A DNA stretch of 64,000 bases from Castellaniella sp049671645 (GCF_049671645.1 NZ_JBATVG010000008.1:91618-155617); one strand, 5' to 3'; shown: positions 1-8,192, counted from the first letter of the stretch. Numbers and translations are program-made. Notes: a model not told the origin generated them from the letters alone.

Positions 1-484
1 ACAGCGGCGGCGACGTCCAGTGCCCGCCGGACGGATCCGGATTCAGGTTGATGCCGACCGCGCCGTATTCCTTGACGCACTTTTCCAGCTCGGGAATGCA
101 GGTGGCCGGGTCCACGCCGGGCGACTGCGGCAACATGGCGGCCATGGCGAAATGATCCGGGAACAGCGTGGCGACCCGGTGGCACAGCTCGTTGCAGATC
201 GCCGACCAAGTGCTGGAGACCTGAAAATCGCCGATGTGATGCGCCATGAAGCTGGCCCGGGGCGAAAAGATCGTCAGGTCGGAGCCGCGCTCGAGCATCA
301 GGCGCAGTTGGTTGGCCTCGATGCTCTCGCGCAGATCATCGTCGCTGATGCGCAGGTCGGAGACCTGCGGCTTTTGCGCCGGGTCCTGAATGCCGGCGAT
401 CTGCCGTTCACGCCAATCGGCCAACGCCTGCGGGGCGGTCGTGTAGTGCCCATGGCAATCGATGATCAGGGGTTTTCGGTTCAT
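1..484 (-). CDS. ligJ: 4-oxalomesaconate hydratase (amidohydrolase family), 3' end cut by the window
   Basis: The reading frame starts at an ATG at 484 and runs leftward off the window, so only about the first 161 residues are present. The N-terminus IIDCHGHYTTAP carries the metal-binding HxH-type motif of the amidohydrolase-2 family. The following segments (ISDDDLRESIE, ERGSDLTIFSPRASFMAHHIGDF, NLNPDPSGGHW) are typical of LigJ. That enzyme hydrates 4-oxalomesaconate to 4-carboxy-4-hydroxy-2-oxoadipate in protocatechuate 4,5-cleavage. The gene lies 28 nt downstream of the tautomerase gene galD on the same strand, so the two are probably co-transcribed and act on consecutive intermediates. AAAGGAA upstream of the ATG is a plausible ribosome binding site. 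The aldolase, lactonase and semialdehyde dehydrogenase genes may lie beyond the left edge. Confidence 0.88.
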   Translation of the reverse strand, partial: MNRKPLIIDCHGHYTTAPQALADWRERQIAGIQDPAQKPQVSDLRISDDDLRESIEANQLRLMLERGSDLTIFSPRASFMAHHIGDFQVSSTWSAICNELCHRVATLFPDHFAMAAMLPQSPGVDPATCIPELEKCVKEYGAVGINLNPDPSGGHWTSPPL

Positions 485-512
485 GTTGACAGATTCCTTT
501 TGATAAGCCGGA

Positions 513-1670
513 TCAGCGAGCGCAGTCGTCGTCCACCCCCGCCGCCTGCCAGACGGAGCCGGGGACCATGACTTCACCGCGCATGATGAGACGCGCCGTG
601 CGCAGCAAGGCGGCCCGCACGACTTTTTGAGCGTCATGCGGGTCCAGTTCAAGTTCAACGGTGAATTCGCCGCTGGGGTGTTCGATGGAAACGGCCTTGC
701 GAGCGCCGCCGGGCACCTGAGCCAGGGCGTGCGGCACGGAGCCTTCCAGCACGCAGGCCGTGCCGACCGTCACGGCCGCCAGCACACCGATGGCCTCGTG
801 GCAGACGTGCGGGATGAAACAGCGCGTATTGATGGCGCCGCCGTCCTGCGGGGCCGACACCAGCGTCATCTTGGGGTAGTTGCGCCCGCTGACGTCGCCC
901 AGCCCCATGAGTTCCGCCGTCTTCAGGCGCAAGGCCTCGATCCTGGCCTTCAGCGCCGTGTCGGCATTCAGCTCCGCCGGGCGCTCCTGCCCGGTGCAAC
1001 CTACGTCCTGCGCCCGGAACAGCACCAGCGGCATGCCGTTGTCGATGCAGGTCACGTCGATCTCGAACGCCGGAAACTGCGCCCCGGCCGGCGGCTCGAC
1101 GCGCACGCGATCCAGCACCCGGCCGGTCGGCAGCAGGCCGGAACACACCGAGCCGGCCGTGTCCAGGAAATTGATGGTGATGGGGGCTGAGGTCTTGGGC
1201 ACGCCGTCGATGCGCGCCTGGCCTTCGTAGCTGACCTGACGGCCGGCCGGCGTGAGCGGCGTCTGCACGGTAATATCGCACTGCATCCCGGTGTTCCGGG
1301 TCAGGACGCGCGCCGTCGTCTGATCGCCCTGGGCCTGGATCAGGCCGCGTTCCAGGGCGAACGGCACCACGGCCGCCAGCATGTTGCCGCAGTTGGCCGT
1401 GGTGTCGACGGTATCCTGGTCCGGCTGCAATTGGGCGAACAGGAATTCCAGATCGACCCCCGGCGTGGTGCCCGAGCGCACGATGCCGACTTTGCTGGTC
1501 AAGGGGTGCGCCCCGCCCATGCCGTCGATCTGCCGGCGGTCGGGCGACCCCATCACGGCCAGCAGAACCTGATCCCGGACGGCCGTATCGGCCGGCAGAT
1601 CGGATTCCAGGAAAAAGGGCCCGCGCGAAGTGCCCCCGCGCATGAACAAGGCCGGAACAGGCTTTTGCAT
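513..1670 (-). CDS. galD: 4-oxalomesaconate tautomerase, PrpF family
   Basis: This is a 385-residue PrpF-type (diaminopimelate-epimerase fold) protein. It opens with PALFMRGGTSRGPFF, followed by GSPDRRQIDGMGGAHPLTSKVGIV and TANCGNM, signatures of the GalD/LigU isomerases. These convert the keto and enol forms of 4-oxalomesaconate so that the hydratase LigJ can act. The neighbouring ligJ downstream supports the assignment over a methylaconitate isomerase. A GTG lies immediately 5' of the ATG at 1670; I prefer the ATG, which has a GGTGGTGG stretch upstream. The gene is divergent from a LysR regulator gene, and the shared 137-nt intergenic region holds LysR-type boxes. Related PrpF proteins act on other tricarboxylates, so substrate certainty rests on context. 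Confidence 0.85.
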   Translation of the reverse strand: MQKPVPALFMRGGTSRGPFFLESDLPADTAVRDQVLLAVMGSPDRRQIDGMGGAHPLTSKVGIVRSGTTPGVDLEFLFAQLQPDQDTVDTTANCGNMLAAVVPFALERGLIQAQGDQTTARVLTRNTGMQCDITVQTPLTPAGRQVSYEGQARIDGVPKTSAPITINFLDTAGSVCSGLLPTGRVLDRVRVEPPAGAQFPAFEIDVTCIDNGMPLVLFRAQDVGCTGQERPAELNADTALKARIEALRLKTAELMGLGDVSGRNYPKMTLVSAPQDGGAINTRCFIPHVCHEAIGVLAAVTVGTACVLEGSVPHALAQVPGGARKAVSIEHPSGEFTVELELDPHDAQKVVRAALLRTARLIMRGEVMVPGSVWQAAGVDDDCAR

Positions 1671-1750
1671 CACACCACCACCGTTGCTATGTTGCAGTCA
1701 TTATGGGCGCAAGCTGCCTGGTGAATAAGGGCATACGTACACTAGCTGCT

Positions 1751-1777
1751 ATATCAAATCGGTATAATAAGATCGGT
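1751..1777. promoter_or_regulatory. LysR-type binding region between galD and lysR (ATA-N9-TAT plus a second half-site)
   Basis: ATATCAAATCGGTAT at 1751-1765 fits ATA-N9-TAT, a T-N11-A LysR box. The core ATCGGT recurs 15 nt later (AAGATCGGT, 1769-1777), consistent with a recognition site plus an activation site. The region lies between the divergent galD and lysR genes. A second ATA-N9-TAT box with the same AATCGG core occurs at 4753-4767. Binding is inferred from the pattern only. Confidence 0.5.
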
Positions 1778-1807
1778 GTCATGCCAAACTTAAGGGTAAA
1801 CCCTGAT

Positions 1808-2722
1808 ATGGACCTCAAACAGCTGGAATACTTCACCCGCGTGGCCGAACTGGGCAGTTTCACTCAGGCGTCCCATGCCCTGGATATTGCCCAACCCGCC
1901 CTCAGCCGGCAGGTGCGGCTGCTGGAAGTCGAACTGCGCCAGAACCTGCTGAACCGCAATGGCCGGGGCGTGACCACGACCGAAGCCGGCAAAGTGCTGC
2001 TGGAACACTGCCGGGGGATTCTGCACCAGGTCGAACGCGCCAAAGAAGACATGGCGCGGGTCCAGGGCGCTCTGGCGGGCCGGGTGGTTCTGGGCATCGT
2101 TCCCAGCGCGTCGAAAATGCTGACGGTGCCGCTGACCCGGAAATTCCGCAAGCAACTGCCCAACGCCACGCTGTCCATCAGCGAAGGCCTGTCGGTGATG
2201 ATGCAGGAATCGCTGCTGGCGGGCCGCCTGGACATCGCCCTGCTCTACAACCCCAGCGCCTCGGCGGAACTGGACCTCAGCCCCCTGACCAGCGAACTGC
2301 TGTATCTGGTCGGCCCCAAGGGCCCGCACCCGTCCCACCAGGCCATGCCGCTGCGATCGCTGGCCGGCATCCCCCTGGTGATTCCCAATCGGCCGCATAC
2401 CATCCGCATGCTGCTGGAATCACAGATGGCGCTGATCGGCTGCCGCCCCAACATCCGCCTGGAAATCGACGGGGTGCCGGCCATCCTGGACCTGGTGGCC
2501 GACGGCGCCGGCTATGCGGTGCTGACCGAACATGCCGTGCTGACCTCGGCGCAGCCGGACCGCTATCACATCCGCCCCATCAGCCAGCCCGAACTGCCCA
2601 GCCGGCTGTATCTGGCGACGGCGTCCGGGCGCATCACGACCCTGACGCAGCAAGCCATGCTGGAGCTGATCCGCAGCACGGTGCGCGAGGCCTACCCCAC
2701 CACGCTGATCCAGGCCGGCTGA
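1808..2722 (+). CDS. LysR-family transcriptional regulator of the protocatechuate 4,5-cleavage genes
   Basis: This is a 304-residue LysR protein. The N-terminal winged helix is MDLKQLEYFTRVAELGSFTQASHALDIAQPALSRQV-type, followed by a linker helix and an effector domain starting near residue 90 (GRVVLGIVPSASK). I chose the ATG at 1808 because AAGGG lies 11 nt upstream and the LysR domain begins directly there. ATG 1781 and an in-frame start at 1703 would add a non-conserved tail. The gene is divergent from galD-ligJ, the usual layout for a LysR regulator and its target. The ATA-N9-TAT boxes nearby match the style of site described for Nac-like LysR proteins. The inducer cannot be read from the sequence; a ring-cleavage intermediate is a reasonable guess. 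Confidence 0.85.
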   Translation: MDLKQLEYFTRVAELGSFTQASHALDIAQPALSRQVRLLEVELRQNLLNRNGRGVTTTEAGKVLLEHCRGILHQVERAKEDMARVQGALAGRVVLGIVPSASKMLTVPLTRKFRKQLPNATLSISEGLSVMMQESLLAGRLDIALLYNPSASAELDLSPLTSELLYLVGPKGPHPSHQAMPLRSLAGIPLVIPNRPHTIRMLLESQMALIGCRPNIRLEIDGVPAILDLVADGAGYAVLTEHAVLTSAQPDRYHIRPISQPELPSRLYLATASGRITTLTQQAMLELIRSTVREAYPTTLIQAG

Positions 2723-2732
2723 GCGCCGCCGG

Positions 2733-3626
2733 TCAGTCCTTGACGTGCTTGACCAGGCGATCGGCGTAAGCCTGCCAGCCGCCCGCCTTCTGGACGCCTT
2801 CGAACAGACCCTGGGCGGCCAGCCCGGCGACCCAGTCCTGCTTTTCCGCCGTCGCGGCGGCCATCCAGGGCTCGAAGCCGGCCTCGCGTACGGTATTGGC
2901 GACCTCGCGCATTTCCTCGGCGCGGCGCCGGCCATGCTGCACCACCCGGCTGTAGAAATAACGTCCCTGTTCCGTCCAGTCGATGGACGGGAAGGTTTCC
3001 TGCAGCGTCGGCAGCACGTAGTCCTCGACCCCATAGGCGCGCGCGGCGGTGTAGCTTTCGATCACCAGGGCTTCCAGGCCCTTGATCATGACGCTGCGGC
3101 ACATCTTGATGGCCGAGGCCACACCCAGTTCCGGCGATACGGCCTTGGCATCCATGCCCCAGGCGGCCAGCTGCCCCGCCAGGGCTTCCGCATGCGGACC
3201 GCCCAGCAGCATGGGCACGCGAATGCCATACGGCGGCACCGAGGTCATCACCCCGGCTTCGACATAGTGTCCGCCCGCCGCTTCGATCAGGGCGGCAGCT
3301 TCGCGCTTGGCCCCCGGAGACGCGGAATTCAGGTCCAGAAAAACCGTGTCCGGCCGCAGGTGGGCAGCCGCTTCGCGGGCCACCGCCACCGTGTTGGACG
3401 CCGTCACGGCCGAAATCACCAGATTGCTGGCGGCGCACAGATCGGCGGAGGAAGCGCGCAGGATAACGCCATCGTGGGCGGCCCGGTCGCGCAGCGGCTG
3501 CGCCGCCGCCGGATCGGCCAGTTTCAGGTCCCAGGCGCTGACGCCCGCCACTTGCGGCCCCAGGCCTGCGCAGAAAATCCCGCCGACTTCGCCATAACCG
3601 ATCAAGCCCAACTGTGTCGTCTGCAT
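2733..3626 (-). CDS. NAD(P)-dependent oxidoreductase, 6-phosphogluconate-dehydrogenase-like with DUF1932-type C-terminus
   Basis: This 297-residue protein has an N-terminal Rossmann fold (LGLIGYGEVGGIF, GxGxxG type). Further on are a 6PGDH/hydroxyisobutyrate-dehydrogenase-like LDLNSASPGAKR segment and GVMTSVPPYGIRVPMLLGG. An all-helical C-terminal half contains SAIKMCRSVMIKGLEAL, with the conserved Lys expected in the catalytic helix. I chose the ATG at 3626 because GGGAG lies 5 nt upstream; the start at 3638 would overlap that site. The gene is convergent with lysR (10-nt gap) and downstream of the aldo/keto reductase on the same strand. Proteins of this type occur in aromatic catabolic clusters without a firmly assigned reaction. 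Reduction or oxidation of a pathway intermediate is possible, but no substrate is claimed. Confidence 0.75.
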   Translation of the reverse strand: MQTTQLGLIGYGEVGGIFCAGLGPQVAGVSAWDLKLADPAAAQPLRDRAAHDGVILRASSADLCAASNLVISAVTASNTVAVAREAAAHLRPDTVFLDLNSASPGAKREAAALIEAAGGHYVEAGVMTSVPPYGIRVPMLLGGPHAEALAGQLAAWGMDAKAVSPELGVASAIKMCRSVMIKGLEALVIESYTAARAYGVEDYVLPTLQETFPSIDWTEQGRYFYSRVVQHGRRRAEEMREVANTVREAGFEPWMAAATAEKQDWVAGLAAQGLFEGVQKAGGWQAYADRLVKHVKD

Positions 3627-3653
3627 GACTGCTCCCAAAGACTGAAATAGAAT

Positions 3654-3678
3654 GGCCGGCCCGGGTTCCGGGCCGGCC
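3654..3678 (-). terminator. Hairpin between the aldo/keto reductase gene and the downstream oxidoreductase gene
   Basis: GGCCGGCCCGG and CCGGGCCGGCC form a perfect 11-bp stem with a 3-nt loop. On the minus strand it follows the aldo/keto reductase stop and is followed by the weakly T-rich ATTCTATTTC. It may be a partial terminator or attenuator that lowers expression of the downstream gene. Confidence 0.45.
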
Positions 3679-3692
3679 GACGCCCCCGCGTT

Positions 3693-4691
3693 TCAGGCGG
3701 GCGGAAACTGTTCCGTATCGACTTCCAGCTGCGTGGCGGGCCCGTAGCGGTCCCCCGCCACCCGGTGGTGGTCGAAGTGGGCGGCCAGCTCGGCGCACAG
3801 CGCATCATCCGGCGCCACATCGACGGCGGCCAGGTTTTCCCTGAGGTGCGCCAGACGGGTCGTGCCGGGGATGGGGATGACATCCGGCCCCTGATGCAGC
3901 AGCCAGGCCAGGGCCAGCTGACCGGGGGTGCAGTCCAGACCCCGGGCGCGATCACGCAGCAGGACCAGCAAGGCCTGATTGCGCTCAAACGCATCCGGCT
4001 GAAAACGCGGCATGCGCAGGCGCAGGTCGGTGTCCGCCAGCGCCGTCATGGACGGCAGGCCATCGGCCAGGAAGGCCCGGCCCAGCGGGCTGAAGGCCAC
4101 GAGCGCAGCGCCCAGTTCGCGGCAGGCCTGCAAGACGGCGATTTCCACGTTGCGCGACCACAGGGAATATTCGCTTTGCACCGCCGCGATGGGGTGCACC
4201 GCATGCGCCCGGCGCAAGGTGTCGGCCGAGACTTCGGATAAACCGATGTGGCGGATCTTTCCCGCCTGAGCCAGATCCGCCAATGCGCCGATGCTGTCCT
4301 CGATAGGGACGGATTTGTCCCAGCGGTGCAGATAATACAGATCGATGACATCGGTGCGCAGACGGCGCAGGGAGTCTTCGCAGGTGCGGCGCAGGGTATC
4401 GGGGCGGCCATCGATGCGGCGCTGGCCGTCTTCCCGGAAGACGCCGCATTTGCTGGCCAGGAAGAAGCGGCTGCGATGCGCCGACAGCACCCGGCCCACG
4501 AGTTCTTCGTTGTGCCCGAAGCCATAGAGCGCCGCCGTGTCGAACAGCGTCACCCCCTGATCCAGCGCCCCCAGCAGCAAGGCCTGCGCCTGTTCAGGCG
4601 GAACGGCCGGGCCGTAGCCGTGACTGAGGCCCATGCATCCCAGGCCGACCGGAAACACCGGCATCCCGGCAATCGTGCGTGTCTGTGTCAT
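3693..4691 (-). CDS. Aldo/keto reductase family oxidoreductase
   Basis: This 332-residue TIM-barrel NADPH reductase shows the catalytic tetrad motifs in order: Asp and Tyr in LFDTAALYGFGHNEELVG, Lys in FLASKCGVF, and His in DVIDLYYLHRWDK. NADPH-binding segments follow (SEVSADTLRRAH, QSEYSLWSR, SPLGRAFL, IPIPGTTRLAHLREN). Length is normal for the AKR11/13-like subgroup. It ends upstream of a strong hairpin and the DUF1932 oxidoreductase. An ATA-N9-TAT LysR box sits about 60 nt upstream of its ATG. That suggests the LysR protein also controls this gene. A role in reducing an aromatic aldehyde or ketone intermediate is inference; related enzymes are promiscuous. Confidence 0.82.
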   Translation of the reverse strand: MTQTRTIAGMPVFPVGLGCMGLSHGYGPAVPPEQAQALLLGALDQGVTLFDTAALYGFGHNEELVGRVLSAHRSRFFLASKCGVFREDGQRRIDGRPDTLRRTCEDSLRRLRTDVIDLYYLHRWDKSVPIEDSIGALADLAQAGKIRHIGLSEVSADTLRRAHAVHPIAAVQSEYSLWSRNVEIAVLQACRELGAALVAFSPLGRAFLADGLPSMTALADTDLRLRMPRFQPDAFERNQALLVLLRDRARGLDCTPGQLALAWLLHQGPDVIPIPGTTRLAHLRENLAAVDVAPDDALCAELAAHFDHHRVAGDRYGPATQLEVDTEQFPPA

Positions 4692-4752
4692 AGTGGTTCG
4701 ATTATCCCCAGAACGCCGGGATAAGGTAAGCCCGCATCGACGACTAACAGCT

Positions 4753-4767
4753 ATAACCGATTGCTAT
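4753..4767 (-). promoter_or_regulatory. Second ATA-N9-TAT LysR-type box, upstream of the aldo/keto reductase gene
   Basis: Read on the minus strand the site is ATAGCAATCGGTTAT, with perfect ATA/TAT arms and the same AATCGG core as the lysR-galD intergenic box at 1751. It lies 61 nt before the aldo/keto reductase ATG and just past the stop of the binding-protein gene. It is a candidate operator of the LysR protein encoded at 1808-2722. Confidence 0.45.
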
Positions 4768-4784
4768 GGGATGCCGTGCGGCGC

Positions 4785-5954
4785 TTATTGCTTGCCGGGG
4801 TCTTTCACCGCCTTGATCGTGTCGAACTCCACGTTCTGCAGCATGCCGTCGACTTTTTCGACTTTGCGGATATAGACGTTCTGGATGATGTCGCGCGTCT
4901 GCGGATCGATTTCCACCGGGCCGCGCGGGCTGATCCACTTCATGCCCTTGGCGGCCGCCACGAAGGCGTCGCCCCGGACATTGCCCTGGTCCTTTTTCAG
5001 AACCTCGTCGATCAGGCGCATGCCGTCATAGGCGGCCACGGCGACCATGTTCGGGCGCACATTGGGATACGCCTTGGCATAGGCCGCCACGAACGCCTTG
5101 TTCTCCGGCGATTCGTGCGCCGTGGAATAGTGGAACGACGTAATCATCCCCAGGGCATTGTCTCCCATCGCCCCCAGCACGTCTTCCGTCACCACGTCGC
5201 CCGTGGCCAGGAGACGGATGCCGCTCTTGTCCAGCCCCCGTTCCTTGTAGCCCTTGGCCAGCGCCACGCCCTGTTCGCCGTTAGGCACGAAGGAGAAGAT
5301 CGCATCCGGCTTGGCATCCTTGATCTTCTGGAGGAAAGGCGCGAAATCCGGGCTGGTCAGCGGGGTATGGATCTCGCCCGCGATGCTGCCGCCCGCCGCC
5401 GTGAACGTCTTTTTGAACTGGGCCGCGGCATCATGGCCGGGGCCGTAATCCGCCACCAGCAGATACACGGAATGGATGCCGTTTTTCGCCGCCCAACTGG
5501 CCATGGGCGCAGCGACCTGCGGCAGCGTCATCGAGGTGCGCACGATATAGGGCGATTTTTCCGTGATGGACGAGGTCGCCGCGTTCAACACGATCATGGG
5601 AATCTTGGCCTCGGTCGCCAGCGGCGCCACCGCGAACGCGGCCGGCGTCAGGCCGAACCCGGCCAGGAGGTCGACCTTGTCCTGAATCAACAGGTTTTGC
5701 GCCTGGCGCTTGCTGATCGCAGGCGAGATCCCGGTATCGTCCTTTTCCAGCAGGACGGCCTTGCGCCCGCCCAGCAGGCCGCCGTGTTCATCCAGATAGA
5801 GCTTCGCCCCGTTCATGATCTGCTGGCCCGTGGATGCGAAGGGCCCCGAAGCCGGGACCACCATCCCGATCTTCAGATCCTGCGCCTGGGCCAACCCCAG
5901 CGCACCCGCCCCCAAGGCGGCGGCGACCAGCAACTTGCCGATGGAATGTCTCAC
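4785..5954 (-). CDS. Periplasmic substrate-binding protein, branched-chain-amino-acid/aromatic ABC-transporter type (Peripla_BP_6)
   Basis: This 389-residue type I periplasmic binding protein starts at a GTG at 5954. A clean AAGGAGA lies 6 nt upstream. No ATG gives a sensible N-terminus; the upstream extension would precede the signal peptide. The signal peptide is RHSIGKLLVAAALGAGALGLAQA with cleavage before QDLKIG. The mature part has the LivJ-like features KIGMVVPASGPFASTGQQIMNGAKLYLDEHGG (core of the family), ISKRQAQNLL and YDGMRLIDEVLKK. The gene sits 46 nt downstream of vanB, which suggests uptake of an aromatic acid. No permease or ATPase gene is present in the window, so its transporter must be encoded elsewhere. 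Confidence 0.85.
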   Translation of the reverse strand: MRHSIGKLLVAAALGAGALGLAQAQDLKIGMVVPASGPFASTGQQIMNGAKLYLDEHGGLLGGRKAVLLEKDDTGISPAISKRQAQNLLIQDKVDLLAGFGLTPAAFAVAPLATEAKIPMIVLNAATSSITEKSPYIVRTSMTLPQVAAPMASWAAKNGIHSVYLLVADYGPGHDAAAQFKKTFTAAGGSIAGEIHTPLTSPDFAPFLQKIKDAKPDAIFSFVPNGEQGVALAKGYKERGLDKSGIRLLATGDVVTEDVLGAMGDNALGMITSFHYSTAHESPENKAFVAAYAKAYPNVRPNMVAVAAYDGMRLIDEVLKKDQGNVRGDAFVAAAKGMKWISPRGPVEIDPQTRDIIQNVYIRKVEKVDGMLQNVEFDTIKAVKDPGKQ

Positions 5955-6000
5955 GAATTGTCTCCTTGGTTTTTGTAAGATGTGCTTCAGGTGAAAAGGT

Positions 6001-6975
6001 CTATAGATCCAATACCAGCAAAGGCGTGCGAGCACGCGAACAGCATGGGGTGAATTGATCGTTGGCGGCATGCTCCTCGTCGGTCAGGTAGCTGTCGCGA
6101 TGGTCCGGCGTGCCGGACGTCACGCCCGTCAGGCAGGTGCCGCAGATGCCTTCCTCGCAAGAAACGGGAATGAAGACGCCCTGGCGATCCAGCGCATGCG
6201 TGATGGTCTCGTCCGCCGGAATGTCGAAGATCTCTCCGGTGCTGGCCAGCTGCACCTGAAACGCCTGATCCTGGTCTCCCGGGCGCGGCTTGTCCGCCTC
6301 GTCCAGCGCGAACAGTTCGAAATGGACCTGCGCGTCCGGAACGCCCGCCGCCCGGGCCTGGGCGCGAACGAACTCGATATAGCCCGCCGGCCCGCACACG
6401 TAGACCTGCGCCCGGTCCCGAGCCGCCCGGGTCAGCAGCGCGGCGGCATCCAGCGCCGTCGAAGGCTCGTCGTCGAAGTGCAGATGGGCATGGCCCGCCT
6501 GCTCGAATGGCGCGATGTCATCCAGGAAGGCGGCCCGCGCACGGCTGCGGCAGCTGTAATGCAGCGCAAAGCTCTCGCCCCGGGCATTCAGCTCGGTCGC
6601 CATGCACAGGATGGGGGTGATGCCGATCCCGCCCCCCAGCAGCAGGCTATGCGCGGCAGGCACCAGCTCGAAGCGGTTGCGCGGAGGGCTGATGCGCAGC
6701 AGATCGCCGTTTTGCACCTGATCATGCAAAGCGACGGACCCGCCCCGGGACTGCGGCTCGCGCAGGATGCCGATCCGGAAACGGCCGTGCTGCCGACAAT
6801 CGTTCATCAGCGAATACTGCCGGATCAGCCCGTTGGGCAAATGCACGTCGATATGCGCGCCGGGCGTAAAGGCCGGCAGGGGGCCGCCTGCGGGATCTTC
6901 CAGATCCAGGCTCACGATGTCCTGGGCTGCCTCATGTTTGGCAGCCACACGGACGGACAACAAAATATCAGTCAT
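6001..6975 (-). CDS. vanB: Vanillate O-demethylase, reductase component (FAD, NAD(P), 2Fe-2S)
   Basis: This 324-residue phthalate-dioxygenase-reductase-type protein has an N-terminal flavin domain (RQYSLMND), an NAD(P)-binding domain (LLGGGIGITPILCM; YVCGPAGY), and a C-terminal plant-type ferredoxin. The ferredoxin cysteines are in VSCEEGICGTC and, about 30 residues later, FTPCCS. It passes electrons from NAD(P)H to the Rieske oxygenase VanA. It lies 70 nt downstream of vanA on the same strand, so the two form an operon. The family also serves other Rieske oxygenases; the vanA neighbour supports the vanillate assignment. Confidence 0.88.
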   Translation of the reverse strand: MTDILLSVRVAAKHEAAQDIVSLDLEDPAGGPLPAFTPGAHIDVHLPNGLIRQYSLMNDCRQHGRFRIGILREPQSRGGSVALHDQVQNGDLLRISPPRNRFELVPAAHSLLLGGGIGITPILCMATELNARGESFALHYSCRSRARAAFLDDIAPFEQAGHAHLHFDDEPSTALDAAALLTRAARDRAQVYVCGPAGYIEFVRAQARAAGVPDAQVHFELFALDEADKPRPGDQDQAFQVQLASTGEIFDIPADETITHALDRQGVFIPVSCEEGICGTCLTGVTSGTPDHRDSYLTDEEHAANDQFTPCCSRARTPLLVLDL

Positions 6976-7045
6976 GGTTTTCTCTCGCGCGCCCAGCCTC
7001 CGGCCGGCTCATGTGCCGCGTGCCGGAGCGGGGACAAGCTGCACT

Positions 7046-8098
7046 TTAGCCCACCGCGGCCTCGGATGACACCGCGCGTTCGGCTGCGACGAGATCATCC
7101 AGGATACGGTTGGCCCGCACGCCGCCGGAATCAATATTCAGCGCCAGCAGACGACGGTCGCTGAATGCCTCGCGGTTGCGCTGCTGGGCTTCCAGGACGG
7201 CCAGATCCTGATTGAAGATCTTGCCCTGCCCCTCCCGGATGGATTCCGTCAAGGCCGCGTCGTCCGGTTTGAAGTGCCGCGCCATGCCCCAGAAATACCA
7301 ATGGGAGGATTCGGTTTCCGGCGTCATGAAGTCCACTACGATCGCCGATACCCGCTTGGCGGGGTCCGCCTGGATGCCGCCCGCTCCCGCCAGCGCCACC
7401 CCCACGTCGATCAGCACGCTGCCCGGCGCGGTAAAGCGCGAATATTGCCAGCGATCCACCCGGGCCTGATCATCCAGGCCGCTGGCCCGCATGCCCAGCT
7501 GCCAGAAGGGCGGCGCAACGATGTCATTCATTTCGCGGCTGGTGACGACCTGCCGGCCTTCGATGTGCGTTTTGACGGGCGACTGGTCGATTTCGTCCTG
7601 ACCGATGCTGCCGGCATGCACATAGGCCTCGTGGGTCAGGTCCATGAGATTATCGATCATCAGCCGATAACTGCACTGGATGTGGTACAGGCCGCCGCCA
7701 AAGGCCCATTCAGGATCGTCCGCCCAAGGCAGGTCGGGAATGGCCGAGAGATCGGCGAGCGCCGGATCGCCGGGCCAGATCCAGACGAAGCCGTGGCGCT
7801 CTTCGACCGGGTAGCTGCGGATACAGGGGAAGCCGCCCACCCGCTGCATCGGCATGGAAACGGCCTTGCCATGACAGTCCATGACCAGGCCGTGATAGCC
7901 GCACATCAGATTGCCGTCCACGACCGAACCCAGGGACAAGGCCGCCCCCCGGTGCGGGCAGAAGTCCTCCAGAGCGGCGACCCGGCCTTCCCGGCCCCGG
8001 TACAGCACGATCTGCAGGCCGCAGATCGTGCGGCCCAACGGTTTGTCGACGACTTCATCCGGGGTACAGGCCACGTACCAGGCATTCATGGGAAACAT
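7046..8098 (-). CDS. vanA: Vanillate O-demethylase, Rieske oxygenase component
   Basis: This 350-residue ring-hydroxylating-type oxygenase O-demethylates vanillate to protocatechuate and formaldehyde, together with VanB. The Rieske 2Fe-2S ligands are visible as Cys47/His49 (DFCPHRGAALSLG) and Cys66/His69 (MCGYHGLVMDCHG). The mononuclear iron site is in IDNLMDLTHEAYVHAGSIG (Asn/Asp...His...His) near residue 160. The N-terminus MFPMNAWYVA is typical of VanA. I chose the ATG at 8098 because AGGAGG lies 6 nt upstream; an earlier in-frame ATG would make that site part of the coding region. Its product feeds LigAB encoded in this same cluster. The upstream region carries a palindrome that could bind the adjacent MarR regulator. 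Confidence 0.9.
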   Translation of the reverse strand: MFPMNAWYVACTPDEVVDKPLGRTICGLQIVLYRGREGRVAALEDFCPHRGAALSLGSVVDGNLMCGYHGLVMDCHGKAVSMPMQRVGGFPCIRSYPVEERHGFVWIWPGDPALADLSAIPDLPWADDPEWAFGGGLYHIQCSYRLMIDNLMDLTHEAYVHAGSIGQDEIDQSPVKTHIEGRQVVTSREMNDIVAPPFWQLGMRASGLDDQARVDRWQYSRFTAPGSVLIDVGVALAGAGGIQADPAKRVSAIVVDFMTPETESSHWYFWGMARHFKPDDAALTESIREGQGKIFNQDLAVLEAQQRNREAFSDRRLLALNIDSGGVRANRILDDLVAAERAVSSEAAVG

Positions 8099-8178
8099 GA
8101 GGGTCCTCCTGGCGCGGCAGCGAAAACGGCGCGCCATTCATGATGATATTTGAATCTTAAGCCTTCAGTACACAATTA

Positions 8179-8192
8179 TTCAGAGCACTGAA
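8179..8192. promoter_or_regulatory. Inverted repeat upstream of vanA, candidate MarR operator
   Basis: TTCAG-AGCA-CTGAA is a perfect 5-4-5 inverted repeat in the 185-nt AT-rich gap between the MarR gene and vanA, about 81-94 nt before the vanA start. A further TTCAGTA occurs at 8164. The position suits repression or induction of vanAB by the neighbouring MarR protein. Binding is not demonstrated. Confidence 0.4.

Noticed and set aside
1703..1807. Earlier in-frame start for the LysR gene
   Set aside because: It would put the divergent promoter and LysR boxes inside the coding region; the LysR domain starts at the ATG at 1808.
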